A DNA stretch of 64,000 nucleotides, taken from Oscillospiraceae bacterium (lineage in GTDB: Bacteria; Bacillota; Clostridia; Oscillospirales; Acutalibacteraceae). Positions 28,411 to 36,878 of the stretch are shown here, one piece after another. Position numbers and translations under genes: made by a program. A model generated the notes under the pieces. That model saw only the letters and a list, made by a program, of their open reading frames with translations. It was not told the DNA's origin and made no database searches. Numbering within the stretch: position 1 is the stretch's first letter; each line of letters opens with the position of its first letter. Where the stretch lies: the NCBI GenBank assembly GCA_910574935.1, contig CAJTCU010000012.1:49078-113077 (forward strand), read 5' to 3'.

Positions 28411-31044
28411 ATGCAGACAGAACTGGCAAAGGCCTATGAGCCCAAAGAGGTGGAGGGCCGCATCTATGATTTCTGGCAAAAGGGGGGCTTTTTCCACGCG
28501 GAGGCAGACCCGGCCAAAAAGCCCTATACCATTATGATGCCCCCGCCCAATATTACGGACAAGCTTCATGTGGGCCACGCCATGACCATGACCACCCAGG
28601 ATGTGCTCATCCGCTGGAAGCGGATGCAGGGCTACAGCGCCCTGTGGCTGCCGGGCACCGACCACGCCGCCCTGGCCACCGAAGTGAAAATTGTAGAGGC
28701 CATGCGCAAGGAGGGGATTAGCAAGGAGGACCTGGGCCGGGACGGCTTTATGGAGCGGGCGTGGGCCTGGAACGAGAAGTACGGAGGCACCATCATCAGC
28801 CAGCTAAAGCTGCTGGGCTCCTCCGCCGACTGGGACCGCCAGCGCTTCACCATGGACGAGGGGTGCAGCCGGGCGGTGCGCCATGTGTTTGTCAAGCTGT
28901 ACGAGAAGGGGCTGATCTACCGGGGCGAGCGCTTGATTAACTGGTGCCCCAATTGCCGCACCGCTCTTTCTGACGCGGAAGTGGAATTTGAGGAAAAGGA
29001 CGGCTTCTTCTGGCACCTGCGCTATCCCTTGGCCGATGGCAGCGGAGACATCCAGCTGGCCACCACCCGCCCGGAGACCATGCTGGGGGATACCGCCGTG
29101 GCGGTGAACCCCAACGATGAGCGGTACCAGCATTTAATTGGCAAAAAAGTGATTTTGCCCCTGATGAACAAGGAAATCCCCATTGTGGCTGACGACTATG
29201 TGGAGATGGACTTCGGTACCGGCGTGGTAAAAATTACCCCTGCCCACGACCCCAACGACTTTGCGGTGGGCCAGCGCCATGATCTGCCCATCATTAACGT
29301 GATGAACGACGACGGGTCCATTAACGAAAACGGCGGCAAATACGCGGGCCTTAGCGGCAAGGACGCCCGTAAGCAGATTGTGGCCGACCTGGAGGCCGGG
29401 GGCTACCTGCTAAAGATCGAGCCCCTGCGCCATAACGTGAGCACCTGCCACCGCTGCCACACAGCGGTGGAGCCCCGCATCTCCACCCAGTGGTTTGTAA
29501 AGATGGAGCCCCTGGCAGGCCCGGCCATTGACGCGGTGCGCGGCAAAAAGGTGAAGATTATTCCCGAGCGCATGGAGAAGGTCTATTATAATTGGATGGA
29601 GAACATTAAGGACTGGTGTATTTCCCGGCAGCTGTGGTGGGGCCACCAAATTCCTGCCTGGTACTGCGACAGCTGCGGCGAGACCATTGTCAGCCAGGAG
29701 GACCCCACAGCCTGCCCCCACTGCGGCGGCGCGCTGCACCAGGACCCTGACACCCTGGATACCTGGTTTTCCTCGGCGCTTTGGCCCTTCTCCACCTTGG
29801 GCTGGCCGGAAAATACCAGGGATTTAGAATATTTTTACCCCACCAACACCTTGGTGACCGGATACGACATTGTTTTCTTCTGGGTGGCCCGGATGATCTT
29901 CTCCGGCATTGAGCACATGGGCCAGCCGCCCTTTGACACCGTGTTGTTCCACGGCTTGGTGCGGGATGCCCAAGGCCGGAAGATGTCCAAGTCCTTAGGC
30001 AACGGCATTGACCCAGTGGACGTGATTAACCAGTACGGTGCCGACGCCCTGCGGCTGACCATTATTACTGGCACCAGCCCGGGCAATGACACCCGGTACT
30101 CCGACGAGAAGGTGGCTGCCAGCCGGAATTTTGCCAATAAGATCTGGAATGCCGCCCGGTTTATCCACATGAACATTGACGGCAGAGACGTCTCCCCTCA
30201 TCTGCCCCAGGAGCTGGAGCTGGAGGACAAGTGGATCGTTAGCAAGTTCAACCGTGTAGCCAGAGACATGACCGAGAACCTGGAGCGCTTTGAGCTGGGC
30301 GTGGCGGTGCAGAAAGTGTACGATTTCCTCTGGGGCGATTTCTGCGACTGGTACATTGAGCTGGCTAAGCTGCGCATGGCCCAAAACGACGAAAATATTT
30401 CTGATAATTCCCCGCAGCGTGCCCGGCAGGTACTGGTGTGGGTTTTAGGCAACACACTGAAGCTGCTGCACCCATTTATGCCCTTTATCACCGAGGAAAT
30501 TTGGCAGAGCCTGCCCCACGAGGGGGAGGCCATTATGGTGGCCAAGTGGCCGGAGTTTGACGAAAGCCTGGACTTCCCCCAGGAAGAGGTGAAGATGGAA
30601 AAGGTGATGGAGCTGATCACCGGTGTGCGCACCCGCCGCAGCGAAATGAATGTGCCGCCCAGCCGCAAGGCCCATCTTTATATAGAAACCGCACAACCCG
30701 AGGCCTTTGAAATTGAGAAAAATGCCATACAGCGGCTGGCATTTTGCAGCGGCGTGCAGACCGGCGAGAGCTTCCAGGTGCCGGGCGCGGTGGCTGTGGT
30801 GACCTCTGCCTGCAAGGGCTACCTACCCATGGACGACCTGATTGACCGAGAGGCCGAGCGGGCCCGGCTGAACAAGGAGTTGGCCGCAGCCCAAAAGCAG
30901 CTGGACACGGTCCACGCCAAACTGAATAACGAGACCTTTATGAGCAAAGCCCCAGAAAATGTGGTGGCGGGCGTGCGATCTAACGGTGAAAAACTGGCGG
31001 AGAAGGTGCGGATGATTCAGGAATCCCTGGCGGCTTTGGAATAA
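28411..31044 (+). CDS. valS: Valyl-tRNA synthetase
   Basis: 877 residues. HIGH box LHVGHAMT, editing domain in the middle (TRPETMLGDTAVAVNP), KMSKS box GRKMSKSLGN near 532, and a C-terminal coiled coil (ERARLNKELAAAQKQL) that binds tRNA. GGGAGG precedes the ATG. Monocistronic as far as can be seen. Confidence 0.96.
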   Translation: MQTELAKAYEPKEVEGRIYDFWQKGGFFHAEADPAKKPYTIMMPPPNITDKLHVGHAMTMTTQDVLIRWKRMQGYSALWLPGTDHAALATEVKIVEAMRKEGISKEDLGRDGFMERAWAWNEKYGGTIISQLKLLGSSADWDRQRFTMDEGCSRAVRHVFVKLYEKGLIYRGERLINWCPNCRTALSDAEVEFEEKDGFFWHLRYPLADGSGDIQLATTRPETMLGDTAVAVNPNDERYQHLIGKKVILPLMNKEIPIVADDYVEMDFGTGVVKITPAHDPNDFAVGQRHDLPIINVMNDDGSINENGGKYAGLSGKDARKQIVADLEAGGYLLKIEPLRHNVSTCHRCHTAVEPRISTQWFVKMEPLAGPAIDAVRGKKVKIIPERMEKVYYNWMENIKDWCISRQLWWGHQIPAWYCDSCGETIVSQEDPTACPHCGGALHQDPDTLDTWFSSALWPFSTLGWPENTRDLEYFYPTNTLVTGYDIVFFWVARMIFSGIEHMGQPPFDTVLFHGLVRDAQGRKMSKSLGNGIDPVDVINQYGADALRLTIITGTSPGNDTRYSDEKVAASRNFANKIWNAARFIHMNIDGRDVSPHLPQELELEDKWIVSKFNRVARDMTENLERFELGVAVQKVYDFLWGDFCDWYIELAKLRMAQNDENISDNSPQRARQVLVWVLGNTLKLLHPFMPFITEEIWQSLPHEGEAIMVAKWPEFDESLDFPQEEVKMEKVMELITGVRTRRSEMNVPPSRKAHLYIETAQPEAFEIEKNAIQRLAFCSGVQTGESFQVPGAVAVVTSACKGYLPMDDLIDREAERARLNKELAAAQKQLDTVHAKLNNETFMSKAPENVVAGVRSNGEKLAEKVRMIQESLAALE

Positions 31045-31116
31045 GCTGCGCGAAGCTGGCGGTAAGTTTTACCTATGTGTAGCCACAACAATTTATATAA
31101 AATCAGGAGGTAAATT

Positions 31117-31947
31117 ATGGCGCTTATCACATGCAATTTCTGTTCAAAATCACTGATGAGGATGGTTCCCATCAACGTGATTTTGCCCACGGATAAGATC
31201 ATTTTTCCCGGCCAGCCCCAGCCCGAAGAACATCCTTTTAAAACCCTTTACTTGCTCCATGGCATTTTTGGCAACTACACAGACTGGGTCACAGGTACCC
31301 GGCTGCAGGCTTGGGCTCAGGACCGAAACCTGGCAGTGGTGATGCCCAGCGGTGACAACAGCTTTTATGTAGATAACAGGAAAACCAGCGCCCTGTATGG
31401 ATCTTTCATCTCGAAAGATCTGGTGGAGTTTACCCGCCGCAGCTTTCCTTTGTCCAGAAAACGGGAGGACACTTTCATTGGCGGGCTGTCCATGGGCGGT
31501 TTCGGCGCCATTGTCAATGGTTTGCAGCATCCAGAGACCTTTGGCTGCATCTGTGGCCTGTCTGCCGCGCTGGTTCTTAACGAGCAAAACTTGAACTCGG
31601 AATACACGGATAATTTGATGACAAACCGTGGCTATTATGAGTCTGTTTTTGGCGAGTTGGATAAAGTTCTGGGCGGTGAAAACGACTATACCGCATTGGC
31701 GGAAAGGCAGGCGGACTGTGCGGAAAAACCAAAGTTCTATTTGGCCTGTGGCACCGAGGACGGCCTGATTCAGCCCAACCATGAGTTCCGGGATAAATTG
31801 CAGAGCTTGGGGTATGACGTTACCTGGCGTGAGAGCGCGGGTGGGCACGACTGGAAGTTCTGGGATGAGTACATCTTGAAGGTTATGGAATGGCTGCCCC
31901 TAGGTGATGCGGTGCAGGGGGTCAGTTCCGGCCACATCAGCGAATAG
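31117..31947 (+). CDS. Esterase-D-type alpha/beta hydrolase, first copy
   Basis: 276 residues. YLLHGIFGNYTDW oxyanion region, nucleophile Ser in GLSMGGFGA, Asp in CGTEDGL and His in GGHDWKFWDEY. The group includes tributyrin and feruloyl esterases and S-formylglutathione hydrolases. AGGAGG precedes the ATG. It is 13 bp before metY and is matched by a second copy after it. Confidence 0.83.
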   Translation: MALITCNFCSKSLMRMVPINVILPTDKIIFPGQPQPEEHPFKTLYLLHGIFGNYTDWVTGTRLQAWAQDRNLAVVMPSGDNSFYVDNRKTSALYGSFISKDLVEFTRRSFPLSRKREDTFIGGLSMGGFGAIVNGLQHPETFGCICGLSAALVLNEQNLNSEYTDNLMTNRGYYESVFGELDKVLGGENDYTALAERQADCAEKPKFYLACGTEDGLIQPNHEFRDKLQSLGYDVTWRESAGGHDWKFWDEYILKVMEWLPLGDAVQGVSSGHISE

Positions 31948-31960
31948 GAGGTGGCAAAGA

Positions 31961-33223
31961 ATGAGAGATGAAACAAAATGCCTGCACGCGGGCTATACGC
32001 CTAAAAATGGTGAGCCGCGTGTGCTGCCAATTGTGCAAAGTACCACGTATGTTTATGATTCTGCCGCCCAGGTGGCAGAGATTTTTGATGACCCCACCAA
32101 GGGATTATGTTATTCCCGGTTTGGAAATCCTACGGTGATGGCCGTGGAGGATAAAATTGCCGCTTTAGAGGGCGGCGTGGCCGCCATGTGCACAACATCT
32201 GGCCAGGCGGCCACACTGCTGACAATTCTCAATATATGCAAGGCTGGAGATAGTATTGTTAGTCTGCCTACCATCTATGGTGGAACCATCAATCTTTTCT
32301 CCTTTACGTTGAAAAAACTGGGGATAGAATGTATTTATGTGGATTCTGCCGAAAGCGACGAGAAAATCAAGGCTGCCTTTAGACCAAACACAAAGCTGGT
32401 TTTTGGCGAGACCATTGCAAACCCTGCGCTGAAGGTTTTGGATATTGAACGTTTTGCCAAAATTGCGCATGAAATGGGCGTGCCGCTGGTAGTTGATAAT
32501 ACATTCGCAACCCCTATCTTGTGTAAGCCTTTCGAGTTTGGCGCGGATATTGTAATTCACTCCACCACAAAGTATATGGATGGACATGCTGTACAGGTGG
32601 GGGGCGTTATTGTGGATAGCGGAAACTTTGACTGGACAAATGGCAATTTTCCTGAATTAACCGAGCCTGACGAGTCCTATCATGGTATTTCTTACACAGA
32701 AACTTATGGGAAAATGGCCTATATTATTAAGGCGCGGATGCAGCTAATGCGTGACTTTGGCATGTATCCTGCCGCACATTCGGCTTTTTTGCTGAATTTA
32801 GGTTTGGAAACTCTCTCGGTCCGCATGGGCAAATATTGCGAAAACGCACAACGAGTTGCTGAATATTTAGAGAAATCTCCAAAGGTGGTCAGTGTCTCCT
32901 ATCCAGGACTGCCCTCTAGCCCGGATTATGCGCTGGCCCAAAAGTATCTGAAGGGTTGCAGCGGTGTGACCTCTTTTGTGATCAAAGGCGGGCGGCAGGC
33001 AGCGGCCCAGTTTATGGATGCGCTACAATTAGCCTCTAATGAAGTGCATGTGGCGGATATTCGCACCTGTGTGCTGCACCCAGCCAGCGAGACCCACCGG
33101 CAATTAACCGACGAGCAACTGGCTGCGGCCGGCATTGATGGTGGAATGATTCGCTTGTCCATAGGTCTTGAAAATGTGGAGGATATTTTGGAGGATTTAG
33201 ACCGAGCCTTTGCTAAAATTTGA
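31961..33223 (+). CDS. O-acetylhomoserine sulfhydrylase
   Basis: 420 residues of the Cys/Met-metabolism PLP family. TKCLHAGYTP start, YSRFGNPT, TSGQAATLL, and PLP lysine in HSTTKYMDGH. It forms homocysteine from O-acetylhomoserine and sulfide. ATG 31961 has AGGAGG 9 bp upstream. Base composition is visibly more AT-rich than in valS or the first esterase. No SAM riboswitch is seen upstream. Confidence 0.88.
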   Translation: MRDETKCLHAGYTPKNGEPRVLPIVQSTTYVYDSAAQVAEIFDDPTKGLCYSRFGNPTVMAVEDKIAALEGGVAAMCTTSGQAATLLTILNICKAGDSIVSLPTIYGGTINLFSFTLKKLGIECIYVDSAESDEKIKAAFRPNTKLVFGETIANPALKVLDIERFAKIAHEMGVPLVVDNTFATPILCKPFEFGADIVIHSTTKYMDGHAVQVGGVIVDSGNFDWTNGNFPELTEPDESYHGISYTETYGKMAYIIKARMQLMRDFGMYPAAHSAFLLNLGLETLSVRMGKYCENAQRVAEYLEKSPKVVSVSYPGLPSSPDYALAQKYLKGCSGVTSFVIKGGRQAAAQFMDALQLASNEVHVADIRTCVLHPASETHRQLTDEQLAAAGIDGGMIRLSIGLENVEDILEDLDRAFAKI

Positions 33224-33241
33224 GAATAGCAGGTGAGCAGT

Positions 33242-34069
33242 GTGGCGCTTATTCATTTAAATTTCCTTAGTCAGTATTTAGGCAATAACACGGATGTGAA
33301 TATAATACTTCCAGACCGCCAGATGGAGGATTCCGTCACCGAATTTTACAACCCAGAGAAAAAATATAAGGTTTTATGGTTGCTGCATGGCACCTTTGGC
33401 GATTATACCGACTGGGTGCGAAAGACAAACATAGAAGCATATGCCTGTGAGCGAAATCTTATGGTGGTAATGCCCAGTGGAGCAAATGCTTATTATCTAA
33501 ATTGGCCAAACTTTGGTACGGGTTATTATGCATGGGACTATCTGCTGGATGAATTAATGCCCCTGGTGTACGGGTGGTTACCGGCCTCGTCAGCCCAACC
33601 GGATAATTTTATTGCGGGGCTTTCCATGGGGGGAAACGGCGCGATGCAATATGCTGTGTCTAACCCTGAAAAATTTGCGGGAGCTGCCAGCTTATCCAAC
33701 GCGCCTACCAATCTCCACGAGATGAAAACGCCGAAATATGATGGAGACGCGCAAGGCGCCGCTGGTGAAATGTTCAATAAGCGTGTAGAGAATTTGGTAA
33801 ACAGTTTGGGCGGCATGGAAAGCTATTTGGCGTCTCCGGCCAATATTTGGGACCGCCTGCCAGAGATGATGGAAAATGCTTCATTCCCTAAACTTTTCTT
33901 TTCCTGTGGAGAAAGTGACAAGCTTATATGGGAAAAATACAAAAAATTCAAAAAACATGCCGGAGAAATTGGCTTAAAAGCAGAATTTTTTGAAGTTCCT
34001 GGCTATGGGCATGAGTGGCCATTTTGGGACTTGTCCATACAAAAGGCACTGGACTTTTTCGGGATCTGA
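33242..34069 (+). CDS. Esterase-D-type alpha/beta hydrolase, second copy
   Basis: 275 residues from GTG 33242, giving MALIHLNFLSQ, which parallels MALITCNFCSK of the first copy; an in-frame GTG at 33233 is less likely. WLLHGTFGDYTDW, GLSMGGNGAM, CGESDKL and GYGHEWPFWD keep the catalytic layout. AT-rich like metY. Paralogous, not identical, to the first copy, so substrates may differ. Confidence 0.82.
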   Translation: MALIHLNFLSQYLGNNTDVNIILPDRQMEDSVTEFYNPEKKYKVLWLLHGTFGDYTDWVRKTNIEAYACERNLMVVMPSGANAYYLNWPNFGTGYYAWDYLLDELMPLVYGWLPASSAQPDNFIAGLSMGGNGAMQYAVSNPEKFAGAASLSNAPTNLHEMKTPKYDGDAQGAAGEMFNKRVENLVNSLGGMESYLASPANIWDRLPEMMENASFPKLFFSCGESDKLIWEKYKKFKKHAGEIGLKAEFFEVPGYGHEWPFWDLSIQKALDFFGI

Positions 34070-34151
34070 TTTGTAGCATCCAAAAGCTTTATGAAATGCT
34101 GTTTTTCAGTCAATATGTTATGGGAAGAAGCTTTCATAAAAGAGTCTGAAG

Positions 34152-34189
34152 AGACGGGTAAGAAGCCAACGCTTCAGCTCGTCTTTTTT
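34152..34189 (+). terminator. Terminator after the esterase-metY-esterase operon
   Basis: AGACGGG with CTCGTCT, an inner GAAGC-GCTTC stem, and TTTTTT. Confidence 0.75.
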
Positions 34190-34238
34190 ATATAAGTATA
34201 AGTAGTTGAATTTCAATCCATGATTCATAAAAAAGGCC

Positions 34239-34267
34239 TTGCCAACTGGAAGGAAATGTGGTATTAT
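34239..34267 (+). promoter_or_regulatory. tRNA-Met promoter
   Basis: -35 TTGCCA, 17-bp spacer, -10 TATTAT, 41 bp before the tRNA. Confidence 0.65.
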
Positions 34268-34308
34268 AATCTTAAACTAGATGTTTTATAAGCTCAATTA
34301 TTTGTTAG

Positions 34309-34385
34309 GGACCATTAGCTCAGTTGGTTAGAGCAACCGGCTCATAACCGGTCGGCCCGGGGTTCGAGTCCCTGATGGTCCACCA
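34309..34385 (+). tRNA. tRNA-Met (CAT), elongator type
   Basis: Acceptor stem GGACCAT with ATGGTCC, D-arm AGCTCAGTTGGTTAGAGC-like, anticodon loop CTCATAA with CAT, T-arm GGTTCGAGTCC, discriminator A and an encoded CCA. The paired first base and lack of initiator features suggest elongator Met. The mobile region starts soon after, but no duplicated 3' tRNA end is found in the window. Confidence 0.93.
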
Positions 34386-34458
34386 GATGGACATTGGACG
34401 AACACCTATTATTTCAAAGGCGGTTTCGCCGTGATGGTGTGGCTCTGATGTCAAAACG

Positions 34459-34503
34459 AACAGCAGAGGTCAAGGTGTAAAAGCCTTGGCCTCCGCTGTT
34501 TTA
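34459..34503. terminator. Long hairpin terminator
   Basis: AACAGCAGAGGTCAAGG with CCTTGGCCTCCGCTGTT (one G-T type mismatch or two), 8-nt loop, then TTT on the plus side. It closes the minus-strand small ORF at 34509. Confidence 0.7.
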
Positions 34504-34508
34504 TCGGT

Positions 34509-34688
34509 TTATTCTGTTTTGCCCTGTGCTTCCTGCCATTCCGCAAACTCCCGCTGGCCCTGTTCGCTGTCATAGTATTTCCGTATCTCCGGGACAAGAA
34601 AGCGGGCAAAGGTTTCTATAATAGCCTGCGGCAATTCGATTTGACAGGTTTTAGTTCTGATTTCAGGTTGTTCTTTCGTCAAAGGCAT
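34509..34688 (-). CDS. Small conserved-looking mobile-element protein (59 aa)
   Basis: MPLTKEQPEIRTKTCQIELP... ends in EAQGKTE. ATG at 34688 follows a GGGGAA site. Small proteins of this sort often accompany HTH_16 and sigma-like genes in Tn916-type modules, which is what follows upstream. No function is readable. Confidence 0.55.
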   Translation of the reverse strand: MPLTKEQPEIRTKTCQIELPQAIIETFARFLVPEIRKYYDSEQGQREFAEWQEAQGKTE

Positions 34689-34773
34689 TTCCCCTTTCCA
34701 AGACGCAGGACAAGGCCCGCAGGCGGGAGGAACAGGGAAAGGGTAAGCTGTTCCTCCCAGCCGGGGCCGGTTA

Positions 34774-35010
34774 TCAATTCACGCCGAGAATGGCGCGGAT
34801 CAGTTTGTTTTCAAGGCGACTTTTCATGTACTCGTCCAGGCAGGCATGGGGACAACCGCTTTCGTCGTAGATCGTCCGGGTGCAGAGCTTGTTTATGTAG
34901 CCCTCGTAGTACCGCAAGACCTGCTCCATGGCATCAGCATCCCCAGCCTGGGCCGCATCGCTCACCGCAAACGGCAGCAGTTCACGGCCCTTATAGTTCC
35001 GGCGCTTCAT
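34774..35010 (-). CDS. HTH_16-type small regulator of conjugative elements
   Basis: 78 residues. LLPFAVSDAAQAGDADAMEQ followed by YEGYINKLCTRTIYDE matches the helix-turn-helix protein found next to the sigma-like factor in Tn916-type elements. It lies 4 bp after the sigma-like gene on the same strand. Probably co-regulates excision or transfer. Confidence 0.72.
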   Translation of the reverse strand: MKRRNYKGRELLPFAVSDAAQAGDADAMEQVLRYYEGYINKLCTRTIYDESGCPHACLDEYMKSRLENKLIRAILGVN

Positions 35011-35014
35011 GGTG

Positions 35015-35440
35015 CTAACCTCCTTTCCTCGCTGTCAGCTTTGTCCGCAGGACATTCAGCGATTTTGTTCTGCGTCGCTGGACGGCACTCCGGGACAGGC
35101 CCAAGGCCTTGCCGATCTCACTGTCCGTCAAATCCAGCACCAGGCGCAAAATCAAAATGCTTTGCTCCTGCTCCGGCAGACCGGCAAAGGCGTCGGCCAC
35201 CTGTTGGCTTCTGATCGGCAGGTCGTAGCCGCAGTACGAGAACACATAGCTGTCGCTAGGATAGTCGTCCGCCGAACACAGCTTGTCCATCGCCATTTGG
35301 GGCAGCCGCTCCAAGGACGTTTCCCGGCTGGCCCGCCGCTTCGTTTCCCGGATGTAGTCGATTGCCTCATGCTTCAACACGGTCTTGCAAAAGGCGTCAA
35401 ACCTGCACCGCTCGCCATAGTCGCGGGGGTTCGTTTCCAT
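35015..35440 (-). CDS. Sigma-70-like factor of a conjugative element
   Basis: 141 residues from ATG 35440 (GGGGGTGAG upstream). The C-terminal part LTDSEIGKALGLSRSAVQRR is a sigma region 4 HTH; region 2 is reduced (FCKTVLKHEAIDYIRE). Similar small factors in Tn916-type elements control excision genes. A second such factor lies at 39364. Confidence 0.75.
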   Translation of the reverse strand: METNPRDYGERCRFDAFCKTVLKHEAIDYIRETKRRASRETSLERLPQMAMDKLCSADDYPSDSYVFSYCGYDLPIRSQQVADAFAGLPEQEQSILILRLVLDLTDSEIGKALGLSRSAVQRRRTKSLNVLRTKLTARKGG

Positions 35441-35914
35441 CTTCTCACCCCCTTTCGTTTGGGGGATGGTGGTGTACTTTCCCTTTCCGCTAACAGAGCG
35501 TTCAGCGGCACAAGTTTTGCGCGCAAAACCGCTTTCTGCAGAGAAAAAAGTGAAGAAAATTTTCCAGGCCGCAGGGAACGACAAAAACCGCCCGGCAGGT
35601 CACAGACCCACCGGGCGGTTTGCACTGTATAATTTACTATATCTGCATTGTATAGTATAACTTCGTGGCCGTAGTTCCCCCAGGCGGGGGCCGGGCTTTT
35701 TTTGACAAATCAAGGGCTGTCAGATTGTGTCGAATGACTGTGTACTTCATAGCGGCTGCCTCCTGTCAGCCGCCGTATCTGTCAGCGTTACCGCGTCGCT
35801 CTCTATGGAGATGAAAAGAACGGCGGCTTTCATTTTTTGAAAACCACCGTACAAAAAGGCATGAAAAATTTTCTGCCAGCAGCGGTTTTTTTCTTTGCTG
35901 CCACTGCTGGCAGG
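35441..35914. other. Intergenic region with three hairpins
   Basis: Holds AAACCGCCCG-CGGGCGGTTT (35585-35622), a CCCCC-GGGGG hairpin before CTTTTTTTG (35678-35704), and CTGCCAGCAG-CTGCTGGCAG (35872-35913), the last just beyond the DJ-1 stop and a likely terminator. An AT-rich patch at 35625-35660 may hold the sigma-gene promoter. Confidence 0.5.
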
Positions 35915-36556
35915 TTAAAACAATATTAGTGTATACGCCAAAGTTTGCATAAGGGTAAAGAAATGTTGCGCCTCACCAGTGCTGAAATACGCATACCACG
36001 CTTCCAATGTGTTGCGCTGAAAAACATCTAACCGTTCAATAATCTGCTTTGCCCACAGTAAACCCCCAGTGGAACTTGCGGTAATCAGATTACGATCTGC
36101 CACAGATGGTGCGTCAACAAAGAACTTCTGTCCCTTATAGCCGGGAGAAACCATTTCAAGGTATCCGGCTCCATTACTTGTGTGCGGGCGCTGATCCAAC
36201 AGGCCAGCGTTTGCCAGTACAGCGGTAGCCCCACAGATAGCACACACCATAGCCCCCGCAGAAAGAAACTCACTGGCTTTTTTAATAATGGCTCTATGCT
36301 TCGGGTCGTCCCATGTGTTCGCCCCAGGCAACAGCAGTACATTTTTTTCGCCCATCTCAATATCGCTGATGGAGCAATCAGGAACAATCGTCAGCCCACC
36401 CATAGTTTTGACTGGCTCCTTTGAGAGTGCGACTGTTTCGACTAATACTTCGGGCGCGCCCTTTTTGAAGAACCGCCCGGAGTTTAATTCCGCCGTAACA
36501 TAGCCCAACTCCCAATCTGCCAAGGTGTCAAGGACGTAAATGTAGACTGTGAACAT
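35915..36556 (-). CDS. DJ-1/PfpI family protein
   Basis: 213 residues from ATG 36556 (GGAGGG upstream). A class I amidotransferase-like fold with the nucleophile-elbow Cys in VCAICGATAVLANAGLL. Family members act as chaperones, glyoxalases or proteases. It is divergent from a YafY-like regulator with a consensus promoter, a pairing suggesting regulation by that protein. Confidence 0.78.
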   Translation of the reverse strand: MFTVYIYVLDTLADWELGYVTAELNSGRFFKKGAPEVLVETVALSKEPVKTMGGLTIVPDCSISDIEMGEKNVLLLPGANTWDDPKHRAIIKKASEFLSAGAMVCAICGATAVLANAGLLDQRPHTSNGAGYLEMVSPGYKGQKFFVDAPSVADRNLITASSTGGLLWAKQIIERLDVFQRNTLEAWYAYFSTGEAQHFFTLMQTLAYTLILF

Positions 36557-36615
36557 AATACCCTCCATTTTCATTGGCCTTATTTTACTTACACCGTTAT
36601 CTTACCATCTAATCG

Positions 36616-36644
36616 TTGACATCAGTATGGCAACAATCTATAAT
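36616..36644 (+). promoter_or_regulatory. Consensus promoter for the truncated regulator
   Basis: Perfect -35 TTGACA and -10 TATAAT with a 17-bp spacer, 32 bp before the start codon. Lies in the divergent gap with the DJ-1 gene. Confidence 0.88.
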
Positions 36645-36676
36645 GAAATAGAGGCTTTTTGAGAGGCGGTCACCAG

Positions 36677-36838
36677 ATGAAAATTAATAGGCTTGTCAGC
36701 ATTATTATGATACTGCTTGATAAAAAGCGTATGGGCGCACAGGAGTTAGCAGATATGTTTGAGGTCTCGCCTCGTACAATCTACCGGGATATAGACGCAA
36801 TCAATTTAGCTGGTATTCCTATGATTAACTCCTATTAG
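36677..36838 (+). pseudogene. YafY/WYL-type regulator, truncated by the ICE
   Basis: The 53 residues are an intact DeoR-like HTH (MGAQELADMFEVSPRTIYRD, then IDAINLAGIP), after which family members continue with a WYL domain. Here the frame stops (TAG) right where the ICE begins. The missing part would be expected beyond the ICE's other end, outside the window. Confidence 0.7.
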
Positions 36839-36878
36839 GAAAACACACTGTCAAAAGGTTTTTTGCTTTTGGCGGGGG

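Noticed and set aside
34309..34385. tRNA-Met as the integration site of the ICE
   Set aside because: No repeat of the tRNA 3' end is found in the window, the ICE uses a serine recombinase, and its left end is better placed at the broken YafY-like gene.
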